Positions 39,166-40,275 of a stretch of 40,275 bases of DNA are shown piece by piece. Where the stretch lies: positions 1 to 40,275 of the IMG/VR virus record IMGVR_UViG_3300044940_000646; one strand, written 5' to 3'. The DNA comes from a virus. Position 1 is the stretch's first letter; each line of letters starts with the position of its first letter. The position numbers and the translations under genes were made by a program. The notes below the pieces were generated by a model. That model searched no databases, was not told where the DNA came from, and saw only the letters and a list, made by a program, of their open reading frames with translations.

Positions 39166-40134
39166 ATGGTAGACTTTGCATCTTTTAAGAAAAATCGTTC
39201 TCAAATGTTTGAAAAGCTTAATGCTCATTTATCACAAATTAATTCTAAAAATTATATAGATGAAGAAGAAAATAAAAAATATTGGAAACCTACTCGTGAC
39301 AAATCAGGTAATGGTTTTGCAATTATTCGATTTCTTCCAGCTCCTCCAGGAGAAGATATGCCATTTGTTCGTTTGTGGTATCACGGTTTTCAGGGTCCGA
39401 CTGGACTTTGGTATATTCAAAATTCACTTACAACCATAGGTAAACCAGATCCAGTATATGAACTAAACGCAAAACTTTTTAATTCATCTAACGATAATAA
39501 TTCGCCAGAAAGAAATCAAGCAAGAGCACAAAGGCGCAAACTTCATTATATATCAAATATTTATGTAATTAAGGATCCAGGTAATCCAGAAAATGAAGGT
39601 AAAGTTTTCTTATTCAAATATGGTAAAAAGATTTTCGATAAAGTGAATGACTTGATGAATCCTTCTTTTGAAGATGAAAAAAAAGTGAATCCATTTGATT
39701 TTTGGGAAGGTGCAAATTTTAGATTGAAAATACGTCAAGTTGATGGCTATGTAAATTATGATAAATCTGAGTTTGATGCTCCGGGGCCTTTACTTGATGA
39801 TGATAAAGAATTAGAAAGGATTTGGAGACAAGAATATTCTCTTCAAGAAATTATACATCCCAAAAACTTTAAATCTTATGAAGAATTGAAAGCATTACTT
39901 CATAGAGTTTTGGGTTTGACACCAGAAACATCAAATAGAACAAATATTAGATCATCTGCTGTAGTAGATGATATTGATGATGATGATTTAGATATGAGCA
40001 CTCTTGCCAAATCTAATAACATGCAAAAAATAAAAGAACAACCAAGGATTCCGGTGTCACCCGTTGATGATATTGATGATGAAGAAGATCCCGATCTTGA
40101 GCTTTTCAAGCAATTAGCAAAAAAGGCTAAATAA
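39166..40134 (+). CDS. 32: Single-stranded DNA-binding protein gp32, lacking zinc cysteines
   Basis: 322 residues. Basic N-terminus (FASFKKNRSQMFEKL) for cooperative binding; core with FAIIRFLPAPPGEDMPF, LWYHGFQGPTGLWYI, PENEGKVFLFKYGKKIFDK and WEGANFRLKIRQVDGYVNYD; an acidic tail (DDIDDEEDPDLELF) for contacts with replication proteins. The region after HGF that holds the zinc Cys residues in T4 reads NSLTTIGKPDPVYELN, and the whole protein has no Cys, so the zinc site is lost. AAGGAG precedes ATG 39166. The stop lies within a terminator stem. Confidence 0.93.
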   Translation: MVDFASFKKNRSQMFEKLNAHLSQINSKNYIDEEENKKYWKPTRDKSGNGFAIIRFLPAPPGEDMPFVRLWYHGFQGPTGLWYIQNSLTTIGKPDPVYELNAKLFNSSNDNNSPERNQARAQRRKLHYISNIYVIKDPGNPENEGKVFLFKYGKKIFDKVNDLMNPSFEDEKKVNPFDFWEGANFRLKIRQVDGYVNYDKSEFDAPGPLLDDDKELERIWRQEYSLQEIIHPKNFKSYEELKALLHRVLGLTPETSNRTNIRSSAVVDDIDDDDLDMSTLAKSNNMQKIKEQPRIPVSPVDDIDDEEDPDLELFKQLAKKAK

Positions 40135-40158
40135 ATTAGCCTTTTTACTTTTTTTTAA
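40120..40158 (+). terminator. Rho-independent terminator after gene 32
   Basis: Stem AAAAAGGCTAA / TTAGCCTTTTT with loop ATAAA, then ACTTTTTTTT; the stem includes the last codons of 32. Confidence 0.9.
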
Positions 40159-40174
40159 CTGAAGGATTTTTTAC

Positions 40175-40275
40175 ATGAAAAACACAGAACACTTAGAAGA
40201 CTTCGATTTTGGTTTTAATTTTGTCGAACATAATTACGAAGAAGTTAAAGAAATGAAGGATAGTCTTATAAAAGA
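40175..40275 (+). CDS. Partial hypothetical protein, cut by the window edge
   Basis: ATG 40175 follows GAAGGA; 33 codons are visible, starting MKNTEHLEDFDFGFNFVEHN. Acidic. The DFDFGF-type start occurs in several T4-like marine phage proteins, but the product cannot be named from this fragment. Confidence 0.6.
   Translation, partial: MKNTEHLEDFDFGFNFVEHNYEEVKEMKDSLIK

Overview
The window is very AT-rich and looks like the genome of a T4-like (Tevenvirinae-type) marine myovirus. The diagnostic genes are the T4-type topoisomerase large and medium subunits (gp39 with the gp60 part fused, and gp52), the helicase loader gp59, a gp33-like late-transcription coactivator and the single-stranded DNA-binding protein gp32. 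A circularly permuted two-piece tmRNA, as in alphaproteobacteria, and a heme oxygenase plus bilin reductase pair without photosystem genes suggest a marine alphaproteobacterial host (SAR11-like by base composition) rather than a cyanobacterium. The host assignment is inference.

Layout. (1) Positions 1-22734, minus strand: one gene family repeated head to tail, 14 complete copies and one cut by the left edge. Each copy has a 253-residue N-terminal domain followed by 7 to 14 repeats of 26 residues (LRV/HEAT-like). Most junctions are 4-base ATGA overlaps. A T4-type late promoter word, TATAAATA, lies ahead of the first copy. All 15 N-termini fit the ten-residue capsid-targeting signal of T4 internal head proteins, ending in an [IL]xE prohead-protease site. 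This makes the array a candidate arsenal of packaged, injected proteins with modular variable binding surfaces. This is the most interesting system in the window. (2) An island at 14.04-15.21 kb interrupts the array with two small plus-strand genes, direct repeats and copies of a palindrome, ATGCTTTAGCAT. (3) 22.9-28.65 kb, plus strand: two small basic genes, 39, 52, a BI-1 family membrane protein, speD, a zinc-ribbon membrane protein and a HExxH metalloprotein. (4) 28.75-34.4 kb: a tRNA and small-RNA region with Pro, Met, Leu and Thr tRNAs, one decayed Thr tRNA, several structured RNAs (two families duplicated), two paralogous mini-proteins, a shared promoter type with a 15-bp spacer, small late genes and Dps. 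(5) 34.6-36.3 kb: a YkuK/DUF458 nuclease-like protein, a lipoprotein and an outer-membrane beta-barrel protein. (6) 36.39-36.68 kb: permuted tmRNA. (7) 36.77-37.97 kb: heme oxygenase and ferredoxin-dependent bilin reductase. (8) 38.06-40.28 kb: a small gene, gp33-like, gp59, gp32 and a partial gene.

How the parts fit. The gp39/gp52, gp59 and gp32 genes belong to replication. The gp33-like protein would help drive TATAAATA late promoters, including the one ahead of the array. Heme oxygenase, bilin reductase and Dps form a possible heme and iron theme. The tRNAs and tmRNA would supplement host translation and ribosome rescue. Functions are assigned by recognising motifs by eye; no database search was run.
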